From Clostridiales bacterium (GTDB lineage Bacteria > Bacillota > Clostridia > Lachnospirales > Lachnospiraceae), in assembly GCA_012839295.1 (NCBI GenBank), contig DUNO01000049.1, positions 1 to 64,000 on the forward strand: a stretch of DNA of 64,000 bases, in the 5' to 3' direction. Below, in pieces: positions 1-8,276 of the stretch. The notes beneath the pieces are model-generated. The model ran no database searches. It saw nothing but the letters and a program-made list of their open reading frames with translations, and had not been told where the DNA came from. The position numbers and the translations under genes were made by a program. Within the stretch, counting starts at the first letter, position 1. Each line of letters starts with the position of its first letter.

Positions 1-2592
1 GAGATTCACAAAGAGCTTACCATTCTTTTCAGTCCGGGTTACCGACGCACTTCCTGTCGGCTTATTCGGTGCATTGTTGGTAATGGTGATGCTCTGTGCA
101 TAGCTGAATGTCCTGCCTGCACTATCGGTCGTGCTGGCAGTTAAGACGTAGCTTCCGGTCGCATTAATAGCAATGTTTCCTCCGTTGTTTCCAAGGCTTC
201 CGGTATATCCTGCAGTGCTGCCGTTTTGCGTAAGCTTCCAGGTGAGGTTTCTGCCCTCCAGTCCGGACACGGCCGGTAATGATACGTTAAAGCCGGAGCC
301 GATGTGGGCCGAAGAGGGGATGGAAAACGGGAAGCTGGAAACGGGCTTGACGATCCCGGTATTGGAGGTAAAGGTAAATTTCCTATCGTTTATATCCGTC
401 GCTGCTGCAATCAGCTTTACCGGAATGGTCTTATCAGTACTGATCCTTAAGGTACCGCCGTCTGTATCAACAGAGCCGGTTGCATATTGGGTATAAGGCT
501 TGGCTTCACCGCCATTTACAGAAAGGAGCCAGTCGATATCCATTCCGTCCAGTTCGCTGCCGGATGCAGTGACGGCAATGGGTTCGCTGCTGTAACTAAG
601 TGATGGTAATCCGATGTTTATTTGCGGAACAGGGTAAACCGTAAAGGTTTTGCTTCGGACAAAGGTACGGCCGGTCTGGTCTGTTAGTGTCAGGGTCAGT
701 TCATATTGTCCTTTCACCGGGAAAGTCAGACTGCCGCCCTCTTTGGTAAGGGTGCCGGATGCGTAACGGGAATACGGCTCGGCCCCTTCGTCATCCTTGA
801 TGATGGTCCAGTCCGCAGTGAGGTTTTCCAGAGCCGTGCCGCTGACGCTGATTATACCGGCTTCACCGGCGTACCATACCTGCGGAGTATTGAGCTCAAT
901 GGTCGGAAGCGGATAGACCGTGGTGGAAGCGCTGTAGGAAAACACCCTGCCCAGCGCATCCGTCATGGAGGCGGTAAGGGTATATTCTCCGGTTTGTGTT
1001 AAACGGATTTTCCCGCCGTAGGCGTTCAGCGTTCCCTCTAAGGTATCGGAAATCTCCACAGGTTTACTGTCTTTGGTGAGTGTCCATTCCACAGGCATTA
1101 CGTTATTGTTGCCGCGGGTTCTTAGGTCAACGGTACGGTCAGTGTGGGTCGATTCGGGAAGCTCGAAGGATAAGGACAGCACCGGCAGAACTTCGATCTT
1201 GCCGCCGTTTTCGAACAGGAACACCCGTCCAGTTTCATCGGTGATTCTTGCAATAAGCTCATAGGTTCCGGCGTGCTTGAAGCGGATGGAGCCTCCGCTG
1301 TTATCCAGTGAGCCGTCGATATATGTCGCCCAATCCTGAAATCCAAAGCCGTTCTCCAACAGCCACTCAACATTGAGTCCATCCAGTTCCGTGGCTTCTG
1401 GAATTACTTTGACAGTGCTGTCGGTATGGGCGGTTTCCGGCAGCTTGTATGAAATACTCGGAACTGGATATACCTTAACCGGTGCGATATAGCTGTAGGT
1501 TCTATCCGCTGGATCGGTAAAGGCTGCTTTGAGAACATATTCACCTTTTTCTTTGAAGCGGATGGAGCCGCCCTCGTTAGTCAATTCCCCCTGGACTGCA
1601 TCGGAAAGAGCTGTATCCTTTCCATCTTTAGTCAGTAACCACTGGATTTTAGCATCACCAAGATTTTCGAAGCGGCTTTCCACACGAACCACAGTATCGG
1701 TGTGTGCGATTTCGGGTAAGTAAAAGCCAATGGAGCCTACCGGATAGATGGTTATGGTCTGGGAAGCTTCAAATGTTCTGCCTGTTTCATCAGTCACCGA
1801 AGCGGTAAGGAGATAGACTCCCTTATCCTTGAAGCGTATTTTCCCGCCGTCACTGGTCAGGGCGCCCTCCAGTTCATCGGCAAGCACCGCTGCTTCGCCG
1901 TTCTTGGTAAGGTTCCAGTCAACAGTCAGGTTGTCTGCTTCCGTCAGCGTTGCGGATACATCAATGGCTGTATCCGTATGGGAGGCGGCTGGGAGCTTGA
2001 AGGCAACTCCGGCCACTGGATAGACTTTGGTGCTTTCCGTATAGGTAAAGATACGGCCTGTTTCATCTGTGACGGCAGCGGTCAGTGTATATTCACCCTT
2101 GTTTTTGAACACAAAGGTGCCGCCTTCACTTCCAAACTCGCCGTCCAGAATGTCTGCAGTCTGAGCGGCTTCTCCGTCTTTTTCTGCCGTCCATGTGATG
2201 TTATGGCCGTAGAGCTTTTCCGGAGGAAAAGTGAGAGCGACCGATTTATCCGTATGGGTGGTTTCCGGCAATTCAAAGTTAAGATCAACGACCGGATAGA
2301 CCGTGATCTGTTTGGACAGTACTGTTTCTTTTCCTCTGCTGTTCTTCGCTGCAGCAGTCAGCGTGTACTGCCCCTCCTGGGTAAATTTAATTGTACCGCC
2401 CTCCAAGCCGAGGGTGCCGCTGACGGCATCTTTGAGCTCCACAGGCTTCTGGGAACTGTCCACAGCGGTTTTGGTCAGCGACCAGGTGTAGCTGCTCATG
2501 TATTTCCACACAGGAATCACTTGGATTTCTGTATCGGTGTGGGCTGTTTCGGGAAGCTCAAACCGTACCTGTGCATTCGGGTAACTGTGTGA
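1..2592 (-). repeat. About ten tandem ~280-bp coding repeats (Ig-like modules)
   Basis: The VYPV-type module start recurs near 2590, 2295, 2025, 1745, 1465, 1190, 915, 637 and 345, and a last partial module runs off the left edge. The period is about 270-295 bp (90-98 residues). Copies are diverged at the DNA level, so this is old duplication rather than fresh slippage, although recombination between copies could still change copy number. Confidence 0.8.
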
Positions 2593-3297
2593 GCCGCCCC
2601 CCGAACTGCCACCCGGTGAAGGAGACGGAATTGGAGAAGGTATTGGCGCTGGTATCGGAGCAGGCTGAGTCTGTTCCGGAGGGGTTGGTGCCGGAGTAGT
2701 TTGACCATCATCCGGGTTTGTTGGGCTCGGTGCCGGTGTCGGCTTTTCCGTTATAGCCTTGTCAATCAGCTCGTCTGCTTCTCCTTTGGTCACAGGTTCA
2801 TTGGGATGGAGCTTGTTATCATCCGTATCCCCTATGATGCCGTCCTCACGGCCTATGATAATATATCCTTTGTCATCATCCTTGATGGCATCCTGGTCCT
2901 CATAGCCGCTGTGCCCCTGGGTGTTTTTTGCTTCCTCATCCTTCCCGCTGATCCTTACAAGCATCTTGATGATCTCAGCGCGGGTGATGGGGTCATCCGG
3001 ATGGAAGCCGTCCGGGTAATCGGCAGGGTCAAGGATGCCGGCATCAATCAGTGCCTCAATATTTTTCTCCGACCAGTGGCCGTCGATATCGGGAAAGCTG
3101 GGCGGGTCTTTCTCCGCATTTGCGGTGTCCAGCGGAATATCCCGCACCAAAATGGCGGCATACTCGCCGCGGGTTATGATTTCATCCTGCCGGATGAAGG
3201 CTTCCGGGTGCAGGCGGTATGCCGTATAGATTCCGCCGCACACCAACAGAAGGATAACAAGGGCAAGAATGCCCATGCGTTTTCCTTTTTGTTTCAT
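1..3297 (-). CDS. SLH-domain surface protein with tandem Ig-like repeats (C-terminus outside window)
   Basis: The frame is open without a stop from the ATG at 3297 to base 1 (1099 residues visible), so the true C-terminus is missing. Residues about 5-25 form one hydrophobic export or anchor segment. Residues about 35-180 resemble S-layer homology modules (ITRGEYAAILV, FPDIDGHWSEKNIEALIDAG, ITRAEIIKMLV), which bind secondary cell-wall polymer. A Pro-rich and then Gly/Ser-rich linker (about 185-235) leads into about ten repeats of some 93 residues, each with a VYPV start, LPE.HTDT, WxLTKDG, GGxIRFK and TDETGRTF. The repeats look like bacterial Ig-like modules. Likely a cell-surface stalk or adhesin; ligand unknown. 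A weak AAAGGA precedes the start. Confidence 0.8.
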   Translation of the reverse strand, partial: MKQKGKRMGILALVILLLVCGGIYTAYRLHPEAFIRQDEIITRGEYAAILVRDIPLDTANAEKDPPSFPDIDGHWSEKNIEALIDAGILDPADYPDGFHPDDPITRAEIIKMLVRISGKDEEAKNTQGHSGYEDQDAIKDDDKGYIIIGREDGIIGDTDDNKLHPNEPVTKGEADELIDKAITEKPTPAPSPTNPDDGQTTPAPTPPEQTQPAPIPAPIPSPIPSPSPGGSSGGGSHSYPNAQVRFELPETAHTDTEIQVIPVWKYMSSYTWSLTKTAVDSSQKPVELKDAVSGTLGLEGGTIKFTQEGQYTLTAAAKNSRGKETVLSKQITVYPVVDLNFELPETTHTDKSVALTFPPEKLYGHNITWTAEKDGEAAQTADILDGEFGSEGGTFVFKNKGEYTLTAAVTDETGRIFTYTESTKVYPVAGVAFKLPAASHTDTAIDVSATLTEADNLTVDWNLTKNGEAAVLADELEGALTSDGGKIRFKDKGVYLLTASVTDETGRTFEASQTITIYPVGSIGFYLPEIAHTDTVVRVESRFENLGDAKIQWLLTKDGKDTALSDAVQGELTNEGGSIRFKEKGEYVLKAAFTDPADRTYSYIAPVKVYPVPSISYKLPETAHTDSTVKVIPEATELDGLNVEWLLENGFGFQDWATYIDGSLDNSGGSIRFKHAGTYELIARITDETGRVFLFENGGKIEVLPVLSLSFELPESTHTDRTVDLRTRGNNNVMPVEWTLTKDSKPVEISDTLEGTLNAYGGKIRLTQTGEYTLTASMTDALGRVFSYSASTTVYPLPTIELNTPQVWYAGEAGIISVSGTALENLTADWTIIKDDEGAEPYSRYASGTLTKEGGSLTFPVKGQYELTLTLTDQTGRTFVRSKTFTVYPVPQINIGLPSLSYSSEPIAVTASGSELDGMDIDWLLSVNGGEAKPYTQYATGSVDTDGGTLRISTDKTIPVKLIAAATDINDRKFTFTSNTGIVKPVSSFPFSIPSSAHIGSGFNVSLPAVSGLEGRNLTWKLTQNGSTAGYTGSLGNNGGNIAINATGSYVLTASTTDSAGRTFSYAQSITITNNAPNKPTGSASVTRTEKNGKLFVNL

Positions 3298-3381
3298 AGG
3301 TTTTCAATCCTTTCTTTTTTAATTTTTGTTATGCAAAAGCCAGAATCATCTATTGATCCCGGCTTAATGCTTCTATGCACT

Positions 3382-3969
3382 TCACAGCTTAAGCTCCATG
3401 CTGCCTGGCTCCTGATGCTCTTTCCTGAAGGCTTCCATGGCTTCCGCTGACGGATGGATGAGGTTCCCTTCAATCATTTCAAATACGCAGAAGTCATCAC
3501 GGTCGCAGATCATCACCCGATACTGGTAGTCCTTCTGCATTTCGATATAGTCCTGCACCTCTTTCGCACTGCAAAGCCATACACCGGAGGTATAGCGTCC
3601 GTTCGGCAGAAAACAATAGCCGCTGTACTGCGGCTCATTACTTTTAAGATCCAGTGCCCCGCTCGGACGGATTTGTGATAGCTGCAGGCGAGCATGGTCA
3701 GGAAGAAGTTCGGGTTTTAAGATGCCGAGCACATCGCTGCGGTTCCACCGGACTTTTTCCCCATCCGCCAGAGACACCGTGAAGATGGAGCGGCCGATAG
3801 GATTGGGATTGCTGCCGTTTCCTCCGGTGCAGAAGTACAGCTGGTGCTTTGCCTGCCTTAAACCTTCCGGCAGCGCAGAAGCCTTCAGGACAATGACCTT
3901 TCCGTCGACGGACATGTCATATCCAGTCTGAAGGCAGTCCTCCAGAGTAAATAATGTTTTTTCACTCAT
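3382..3969 (-). CDS. Conserved element protein, unknown function
   Basis: Encodes about 195 residues from the ATG at 3969. That ATG overlaps the stop of the AbrB-like gene upstream (ATGAGTGA), which indicates translational coupling, and AAAGGGG lies 7 nt before it. No signal peptide, membrane segment or catalytic motif is evident. The protein is mixed alpha/beta with aromatic-rich patches in the second half (WLCSAKEVQDYIEMQ). A longer frame starts at 3996, but it would sit inside the upstream gene. I do not recognise a family. Its place among AbrB and methylase genes suggests an accessory function of the element. Confidence 0.65.
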   Translation of the reverse strand: MSEKTLFTLEDCLQTGYDMSVDGKVIVLKASALPEGLRQAKHQLYFCTGGNGSNPNPIGRSIFTVSLADGEKVRWNRSDVLGILKPELLPDHARLQLSQIRPSGALDLKSNEPQYSGYCFLPNGRYTSGVWLCSAKEVQDYIEMQKDYQYRVMICDRDDFCVFEMIEGNLIHPSAEAMEAFRKEHQEPGSMELKL

Positions 3970-4255
3970 GGCGCTTCCCCTTTCTCTGCTCGACAAGCTC
4001 CAGAAGCCTTGCGGCGATAGCTATCTGTGTGTCCTCCGGCATCTCACGGATGGCGGCATGGACAAAGGCTTCCACCGCCTCCGGCGATTGGTCGCCCACC
4101 TCGATGAGTTCCACTTTCTTCGCATTAACGACGCCCTGCTGGATACTCAGCCGCACAATATCTCCATAGCCTATGCGGGCAGCTTCACGCATCTCCTTGG
4201 GAATAAGGACGCGTCCCTTGCCGTCCACTATTTTGTAAATGGGTTTTGTTTTCAT
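3962..4255 (-). CDS. AbrB/SpoVT/MazE-type DNA-binding protein
   Basis: 97 residues. The N-terminal half has the swapped-hairpin AbrB pattern (KIVDGKGRVLIPKEMREAA, then GYGDIVRLS), the fold used by AbrB, SpoVT and MazE antitoxins to bind DNA as dimers. The C-terminal half is helical and charged. It overlaps the upstream AbrB-like gene by 4 nt (ATGA) and the downstream gene by 8 nt, so three ORFs are co-translated. No toxin with MazF features lies next to it, so a transcriptional regulator of the element is more likely than an antitoxin; this is inference. Confidence 0.8.
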   Translation of the reverse strand: MKTKPIYKIVDGKGRVLIPKEMREAARIGYGDIVRLSIQQGVVNAKKVELIEVGDQSPEAVEAFVHAAIREMPEDTQIAIAARLLELVEQRKGKRHE

Positions 4256-4686
4256 GATGTATATCCTCCGTTTCTCATAACCTCCCGGACTGTGCCGGGG
4301 TCGATGCCAAGCTCGTCGAATAGCTCACGCAGCTCATCCGGCATGCTGTCTAAAATATCCGATTCCATAATAACGATGGCTCCGGCTGTGCAGATTATCT
4401 CCAGGTCACTTCCCTCTGGGATTTCCGCCGCTTCCAGCAGATCATTTGGCAGAACCAGATCATCTTCTTCATCGTCCTCCTGCCAGCCGGACAGCTGCAC
4501 CGCAGTCTCCACGCCCTGGGGCGTGATGACAAGCTGCGGGCACAGGTTTTCTGTTTCCTCCTGGCTCACAGCAAAAGTGACATGCACCTCGTCGCCGGGT
4601 TTCAGTCCTGCCGCGCCGGGCAGCTCTCCCGGAAGGATGATGCGGCCTTGTTTGTCTACAAACGTTCGCATTTCAATCAATTTCAT
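4252..4686 (-). CDS. Protein with two AbrB-like domains
   Basis: 144 residues, start ATG 4686 with GGAGG 9 nt upstream. Residues 6-40 (RTFVDKQGRIILPGEL) form a clear AbrB-like domain, and residues about 75-112 (DDLVLPNDLLEAAEIPEGSD) look like a second, more acidic copy lacking the Arg of the first. A single chain may therefore form an internal pseudo-dimer or pair with the 97-residue AbrB protein encoded directly after it. The tail is acidic. Likely a regulator of the element; target unknown. Confidence 0.7.
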   Translation of the reverse strand: MKLIEMRTFVDKQGRIILPGELPGAAGLKPGDEVHVTFAVSQEETENLCPQLVITPQGVETAVQLSGWQEDDEEDDLVLPNDLLEAAEIPEGSDLEIICTAGAIVIMESDILDSMPDELRELFDELGIDPGTVREVMRNGGYTS

Positions 4687-4701
4687 GATCTTGAACCTCC
4701 T

Positions 4702-5652
4702 CTAATAGATTTGGATTTGTTCTTTCATGCCGTAAAAACCGGCCGTATCGAATAGTCCCAGCTGAGTCGGTATATCCCTCAGCCGCTCACCGGTATCGTA
4801 GTTGGAAATTAGAACTTCCGCGTACTCGCAGCCGTTGTCATAGCGCTGGGCAAGGTTATTGATCCGGCTGACCGCTTCAATGTTATAGCCCTCATACAGC
4901 TCCCGGATAAAAGCACAGTCATTATAGCTGACCAGCCATTTGCCCTGGCAGGATGCCAGGGTATCCCGAAGCCTCGTATGGTCTTCCTTTCTAAATTCCA
5001 CCGCATAGTGGCCCTCCGTCTGATAGTAGGGCGGGTCGCAGTAGATGAAGGCATTCTCACGGTCGTACTGCTTGATCAGTTCTTCAAAGTCCTTATTTTC
5101 AATAATCGTATCCTTGAGCCTTCGACTGCCCTGCCAGAGCAGGTGGAAGGTTTTACGGATATCAAAGGGCTGGCAGCCATAGCTGGTGCAGCCGCTTCCG
5201 TAACTTAAGCGGATGAGCCTGTAAAAGGCGGCGGCCCGCTTCACGTCATTCATCTGTGCGTTTTCCATAAGGATGGGCCTGATTTCTTCAAGCTGCAAGG
5301 GGGTAAGATACCGCTGTGCAATCTCCAGTTCCTCTTTGAGGTACTCATTGGTGAATTCATCCTTCCCCAGATATTTTTTCAGGACATTAAATTCATCCCG
5401 CCCGTTCAATGGTAAAAAGTTCAGCTCCTTAAGGAGAGCAAAGGGACGGTCGCGGACACAGCGGAACAGATTTGCCAGGTCTGAATTGAAATCGTTGTAG
5501 ACCTCCATAGCGGCGTCCGGAGGCCGTCCGAACAGCACCCAGCCTCCACCGCCGAAGACCTCAATGTACCGTCCGAATTCCTTCGGCATACGCTGATAGA
5601 TCATATCCCGCAGAGCCTTTTTGCCGCCCACCCAACTGATAATGCTGTTCAA
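4702..5652 (-). CDS. D12-class DNA N6-adenine methyltransferase
   Basis: About 316 residues from a TTG at 5652, preceded by GGGAGGTGA at ideal spacing. The same frame is open to 5691 but without a ribosome site, so I chose the TTG. Family motifs are visible: SWVGGKKALRD near the N-terminus, YIEVFGGGGWVLFG (SAM-binding motif I), NDFNSDLANLFR, and the catalytic YCDPPYYQTEGHY near residue 205. The enzyme transfers a methyl group from SAM to adenine N6, as in Dam and phage T4 Dam. No restriction endonuclease gene lies beside it, so it looks like an orphan methylase, probably protecting the element from host restriction or marking its DNA. Confidence 0.9.
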   Translation of the reverse strand: MNSIISWVGGKKALRDMIYQRMPKEFGRYIEVFGGGGWVLFGRPPDAAMEVYNDFNSDLANLFRCVRDRPFALLKELNFLPLNGRDEFNVLKKYLGKDEFTNEYLKEELEIAQRYLTPLQLEEIRPILMENAQMNDVKRAAAFYRLIRLSYGSGCTSYGCQPFDIRKTFHLLWQGSRRLKDTIIENKDFEELIKQYDRENAFIYCDPPYYQTEGHYAVEFRKEDHTRLRDTLASCQGKWLVSYNDCAFIRELYEGYNIEAVSRINNLAQRYDNGCEYAEVLISNYDTGERLRDIPTQLGLFDTAGFYGMKEQIQIY

Positions 5653-5656
5653 TACA

Positions 5657-5860
5657 TCACCTCCCTTTGCTCCGGCGGCTGATTTTCTCAACGTCAGTTC
5701 TCATGCAGGAGCCGTCGGGACTCCAGCAGATAAAGCCGACGCCGGGATAAGGGCAGCCGACACAGCGGGCGGTATCTTTAGGCAGAGGTAGGGAATGCTT
5801 TTCAGGAGGAACGTTTTCTCCAGCTCCTGTTTTTTCTTCTGGTATTACATCATGCTTCAT
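5657..5860 (-). CDS. Small Cys-containing protein, unknown
   Basis: 67 residues, start ATG at 5860 with GAAAGGAGC upstream. It has a short Cys cluster (CVGCPYPGVGFICW, then SCMR) that could bind zinc or an iron-sulfur cluster, and an Arg/Lys-rich C-terminus. Its stop lies 4 nt before the TTG start of the methylase gene, so the two are almost surely translated together. No family recognised; the position suggests an accessory to the methylase or element regulation. Confidence 0.55.
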   Translation of the reverse strand: MKHDVIPEEKTGAGENVPPEKHSLPLPKDTARCVGCPYPGVGFICWSPDGSCMRTDVEKISRRSKGR

Positions 5861-5880
5861 AGTTCAGCTCCTTTCTTTAG

Positions 5881-5924
5881 AAAAACAAAAAAGGCGCTGC
5901 CTTTTTTGTAAGACAACGCCTTCT
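5881..5924 (-). terminator. Rho-independent terminator
   Basis: On the minus strand, AAGGCG (5917-5922) pairs with CGCCTT (5891-5896) and is followed by a T-run from A-rich 5881-5890. It is the second of two terminators after the gene at 6033-6539. Confidence 0.6.
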
Positions 5925-5965
5925 CGTTCTTTTATTTAGTTGTATGGCTCACAGCAATCTGCTGC

Positions 5966-6014
5966 AACAAAAAAAGCGCCCTTCAGCTTCATAAGAAACC
6001 AAAGAGCGCTATTT
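5966..6014 (-). terminator. Rho-independent terminator
   Basis: On the minus strand, AGCGCTCTTTGG folds back on AAGGGCGCT and runs into seven Ts, 19 nt after the stop of the 6033-6539 gene. Together with the 5881-5924 hairpin it isolates that gene from the methylase group. Confidence 0.65.
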
Positions 6015-6032
6015 GTCCGTTCACCTATTTTT

Positions 6033-6539
6033 TCATCCCATCATCTGACCTTCGTATCCGAGATCATATGAGTTGTTTTTCATCTCCTGCTCAAGCTTTA
6101 AGGAATAGTTTTCATGATTCCAAAAGCTTACGTAGATCTCGCCGTCAGGAGTTTTGATAGGACGCTGTTCCAGACCTTCGCCGTAACCGTCACTGTTCTG
6201 TCCAGTCACAAAGTCAAGAAGCTCAGCGGTTTCCTCTCCTGAGAGGGACTCCTTCAGCCCGGCGGTCATGACTCCCCACAGCTCACCGTCGATGATTTCC
6301 ACTGACGGGTACAGGCTATACACCTTTTTATTGAGCGCTTTGTCGTGGATGTATTCAGCAAGTCCTCGGTCGTTTTCAAAGAGACGGTTCTCTTTTGCGA
6401 TGGCAGCGAGGATAACGTCCTCATAAGCCACAGCCTCCGTAGGAGTTATCTCCATCGGATTGTCCTCCTGTCCATACTCGCCTTGGGGGTAAGTGATAAT
6501 CTTCAGAGGGAAAAAGATACGCATTGTTTCGTTTGCCAT
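6033..6539 (-). CDS. Conserved element protein, unknown function
   Basis: 168 residues from the ATG at 6539 (MANETMRIFFPLK), preceded by GGAGG with 8-nt spacing. The frame extends to 6554, but that start lies on top of the ribosome site. Acidic, soluble, no membrane segment. It looks like the small cytosolic ORFs carried by Clostridia conjugative elements; no function can be assigned. It is a single-gene unit: two terminators follow and about 130 nt separate it from the genes upstream. Confidence 0.6.
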   Translation of the reverse strand: MANETMRIFFPLKIITYPQGEYGQEDNPMEITPTEAVAYEDVILAAIAKENRLFENDRGLAEYIHDKALNKKVYSLYPSVEIIDGELWGVMTAGLKESLSGEETAELLDFVTGQNSDGYGEGLEQRPIKTPDGEIYVSFWNHENYSLKLEQEMKNNSYDLGYEGQMMG

Positions 6540-6669
6540 TTTGATTTCCTCCATTCTTTATTGGTATCATTAATTTTGAAGTCCTAAAAAAGGATATAAA
6601 AAAAGCGGGGTATCTTCGTTTTGAAAATACGTCCGCCATCTTACCGTTTTCCGTTTAATTAGGCTCGAA

Positions 6670-6942
6670 TTATTTACCTTTATTTAGATTTGCTAACATA
6701 ATGGTCAATGGGTCAACACCGTTTTCGGCTGCACAAACGCCTATATCTACCACCATCATCGGCTGAGCTTCATTAAATGGTTTATTGTTTCTTCTAAGAA
6801 TCCTATGAGCTTCACCATAAAGATATTTTTTCTTGGGTGGAGTAAGAGAAGAATATTCAGTCATTGCTTCTGTCGCATCCATGACACTACCTATGACGAT
6901 ACCTAATGCATTAATGATTTCTATTTTTTTATCTATCCCCAT
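6670..6942 (-). CDS. 90-residue partner of the AbiH/SIR2-like gene, unknown
   Basis: 90 residues from the ATG at 6942. A longer frame begins at 7059 but overlaps the upstream gene by 110 nt. The chosen start lies 7 nt after the upstream stop, with AGGTG at the junction, so it is coupled to the AbiH/SIR2-like gene. The protein is small and mostly helical (KKIEIINALGIVIGSVM, KKKYLYGEAHRIL). No motif recognised. As the tightly linked second gene after a defence-like effector it could be an inhibitor, sensor or structural partner; that is inference. Confidence 0.6.
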   Translation of the reverse strand: MGIDKKIEIINALGIVIGSVMDATEAMTEYSSLTPPKKKYLYGEAHRILRRNNKPFNEAQPMMVVDIGVCAAENGVDPLTIMLANLNKGK

Positions 6943-6949
6943 AATACAC

Positions 6950-8065
6950 CTACCTATATCGATTCCAGAGCTCAGCCACATTAACAAAATCAAGTTTATG
7001 ACTATTAAGCAACTGAGATACCGCATCAATTTCTTCTGAATCATAGAAATAGTATACAATCGATTTTAATAATCCGTTATCGTTTATCATATTGAAAATG
7101 TGAGTATCATTATTGGGCGATAAACCAACTATGCTTAACTCATCTGATATTGCAGTGAACTCTTTGATCGGATATGTTTCCTTAAACTCGAGATTGCTAT
7201 CGCCAAGTTTTAGTTTTATGCCCTCTGCCATTTTCCTTACAATCTCGTTTGCATCCTTTTCCCAGACGTTAACAGCTTCCTTTATTGTTTCGTTTTCCTG
7301 ATATGCCTTTGCCATTTTATCCATCGCAGAGTTTGCATCGCCATGCTGCTTTATCGAAAACATTTTTGAATATCCGCTATACGTAGTCAACGCATTTGAG
7401 TATAAATAATAATATTTGTCATCAATAATACAATCCTTAATTGGGCTGTCGGACATTTTATTACGCATGGAATCGGGGTCATAAACATCTGCCTTGATAT
7501 GGAATGCTCCATGTAAATAGTTGACCTTTTTCCTGGAAAATGTCTCAACATTAATATCATAATTAGTAGTATATAGTTCATCGAAGGCATTAAAAAAGTC
7601 GGCTAATTTTGCTGGATAACTTTTATATATTTGATTAACCCTGCCGTTATTAAATATTGAATAAAGGAAAAAGCATTTCAGTGCTTCCCGAATATGATAC
7701 TTTTCAGGATTTTTGATTCTATATTTATAGCACATAAGGTCATACAATAAATAATAATCTTCAAATCCTATAGTGGCAACATTGAGGCTTTTCCTAATTG
7801 AGTATCTCCTTTTAAAGTCATCAAGACAACCTTTTAGATCAGTGGTGTAAGCATATGAATCATACCCACCATTCAATATTTCTCTTACCTGCAAAAATAA
7901 ATGTCCTAATAATGACAAGATTAGGGAAGGGTCATCAACAATAATATGGACCGGAAAATCAGCTTCTTTGGCTCCTTTAATTGCTCTCAAAATTATTGAT
8001 TTACTTAAGTTATCAGCACCACCAAACTCTATGTTAATGCCATTACCAAAAATTAATGTTTTCAA
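6950..8065 (-). CDS. AbiH/SIR2-like putative abortive-infection protein
   Basis: 371 residues from a TTG at 8065 with GGGAGGGG upstream. The N-terminus (TLIFGNGINIEFGG) matches the GNG..N...G nucleotide-binding loop of AbiH and SIR2-like proteins. Near residues 165-190 comes FDELYTTNYDINVETF, then VNYLHGAFH, the TTNYD/LHG pair common to SIR2-like enzymes and AbiH (catalytic His region). Near residue 315 comes LSIVGLSPNNDTHIF, the G.S..D motif. Families with this layout act as phage-triggered NAD-consuming or abortive-infection effectors. It is AT-rich compared with the surrounding genes and lies directly downstream of the rlmD-end junction, a usual cargo place. The partner gene follows 7 nt later. 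Family call moderate, activity inferred. Confidence 0.6.
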   Translation of the reverse strand: MKTLIFGNGINIEFGGADNLSKSIILRAIKGAKEADFPVHIIVDDPSLILSLLGHLFLQVREILNGGYDSYAYTTDLKGCLDDFKRRYSIRKSLNVATIGFEDYYLLYDLMCYKYRIKNPEKYHIREALKCFFLYSIFNNGRVNQIYKSYPAKLADFFNAFDELYTTNYDINVETFSRKKVNYLHGAFHIKADVYDPDSMRNKMSDSPIKDCIIDDKYYYLYSNALTTYSGYSKMFSIKQHGDANSAMDKMAKAYQENETIKEAVNVWEKDANEIVRKMAEGIKLKLGDSNLEFKETYPIKEFTAISDELSIVGLSPNNDTHIFNMINDNGLLKSIVYYFYDSEEIDAVSQLLNSHKLDFVNVAELWNRYR

Positions 8066-8090
8066 TCACTACACCCCTCCCATAAATCAT

Positions 8091-8275
8091 GTCATCTATA
8101 AAAACCCCTAAAAAATCAGGCCAAAAAATGCACTTTTTGACCCCGATTTTTGCTCATTTTTGGCTCCCAAACCACTACATATAGTGGTTAAAGTGCTTTA
8201 TTTGCCCTTCCGACCACTATTTGTCATCAGAATTATACTCTCAACGTGAGCCGTTCTCGGAAACATATCAACTGG
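8091..8275. repeat. Left copy of the rlmD-end repeat (att-like junction)
   Basis: About 185 bp matching 13739-13923 at roughly 85-90% by eye. It includes 78 bp of rlmD 3' coding, its terminator and about 105 bp of downstream sequence. The block 8223-8245 is identical in both copies over 23 bp and encodes the HVES-ILM stretch. An ACCACTA/TAGTGGT inverted repeat (8171-8188) lies in the shared part. Homology stops abruptly after about 8276. Confidence 0.85.
8198..8275 (-). pseudogene. rlmD 3'-end remnant
   Basis: In frame on the minus strand this reads PVDMFPRTAHVESIILM, then TNSGRKGK and a TAA stop at 8198. It is nearly the same as the C-terminus of the intact rlmD (PVDMFAWTSHVESIILM, then TNSGLKSK). 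Nothing of rlmD precedes it, so it is a 25-codon fragment left or brought by integration, not a gene. Confidence 0.85.
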
Positions 8276-8276
8276 C

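Larger units (their letters stand above)
1..8275. mobile_element. Right part of an integrative element (extends past left edge)
   Basis: The genes here (two AbrB-like proteins, D12 adenine methylase, small unknown ORFs, AbiH/SIR2-like gene, SLH surface protein) are typical cargo of Clostridia conjugative elements, and the block ends at a copy of the rlmD 3' end (8198-8275), a known integration target of such elements. No relaxase, coupling protein or recombinase lies in the visible part, so the element type cannot be set. The left end is outside the window. That this is an ICE is inference from cargo and junction. Confidence 0.6.

Noticed and set aside
1978-2592. 204-codon plus-strand ORF with other plus-strand ORFs in 1-3300
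   Set aside because: All are shadows of the repeat protein on the minus strand, which is open through the whole stretch to the window edge.
3962-4255. MazE antitoxin of a toxin-antitoxin pair
   Set aside because: AbrB fold fits, but none of the neighbours looks like MazF/PemK or another toxin.
4702-5860. Restriction-modification system
   Set aside because: Only the methylase is present; no endonuclease or specificity subunit lies in the visible element part.
6943-7059. N-terminal extension of the 90-residue gene
   Set aside because: The hydrophobic stretch there is the reverse-frame reading of the upstream gene's 3' end; the start at 6942 has the better spacing.
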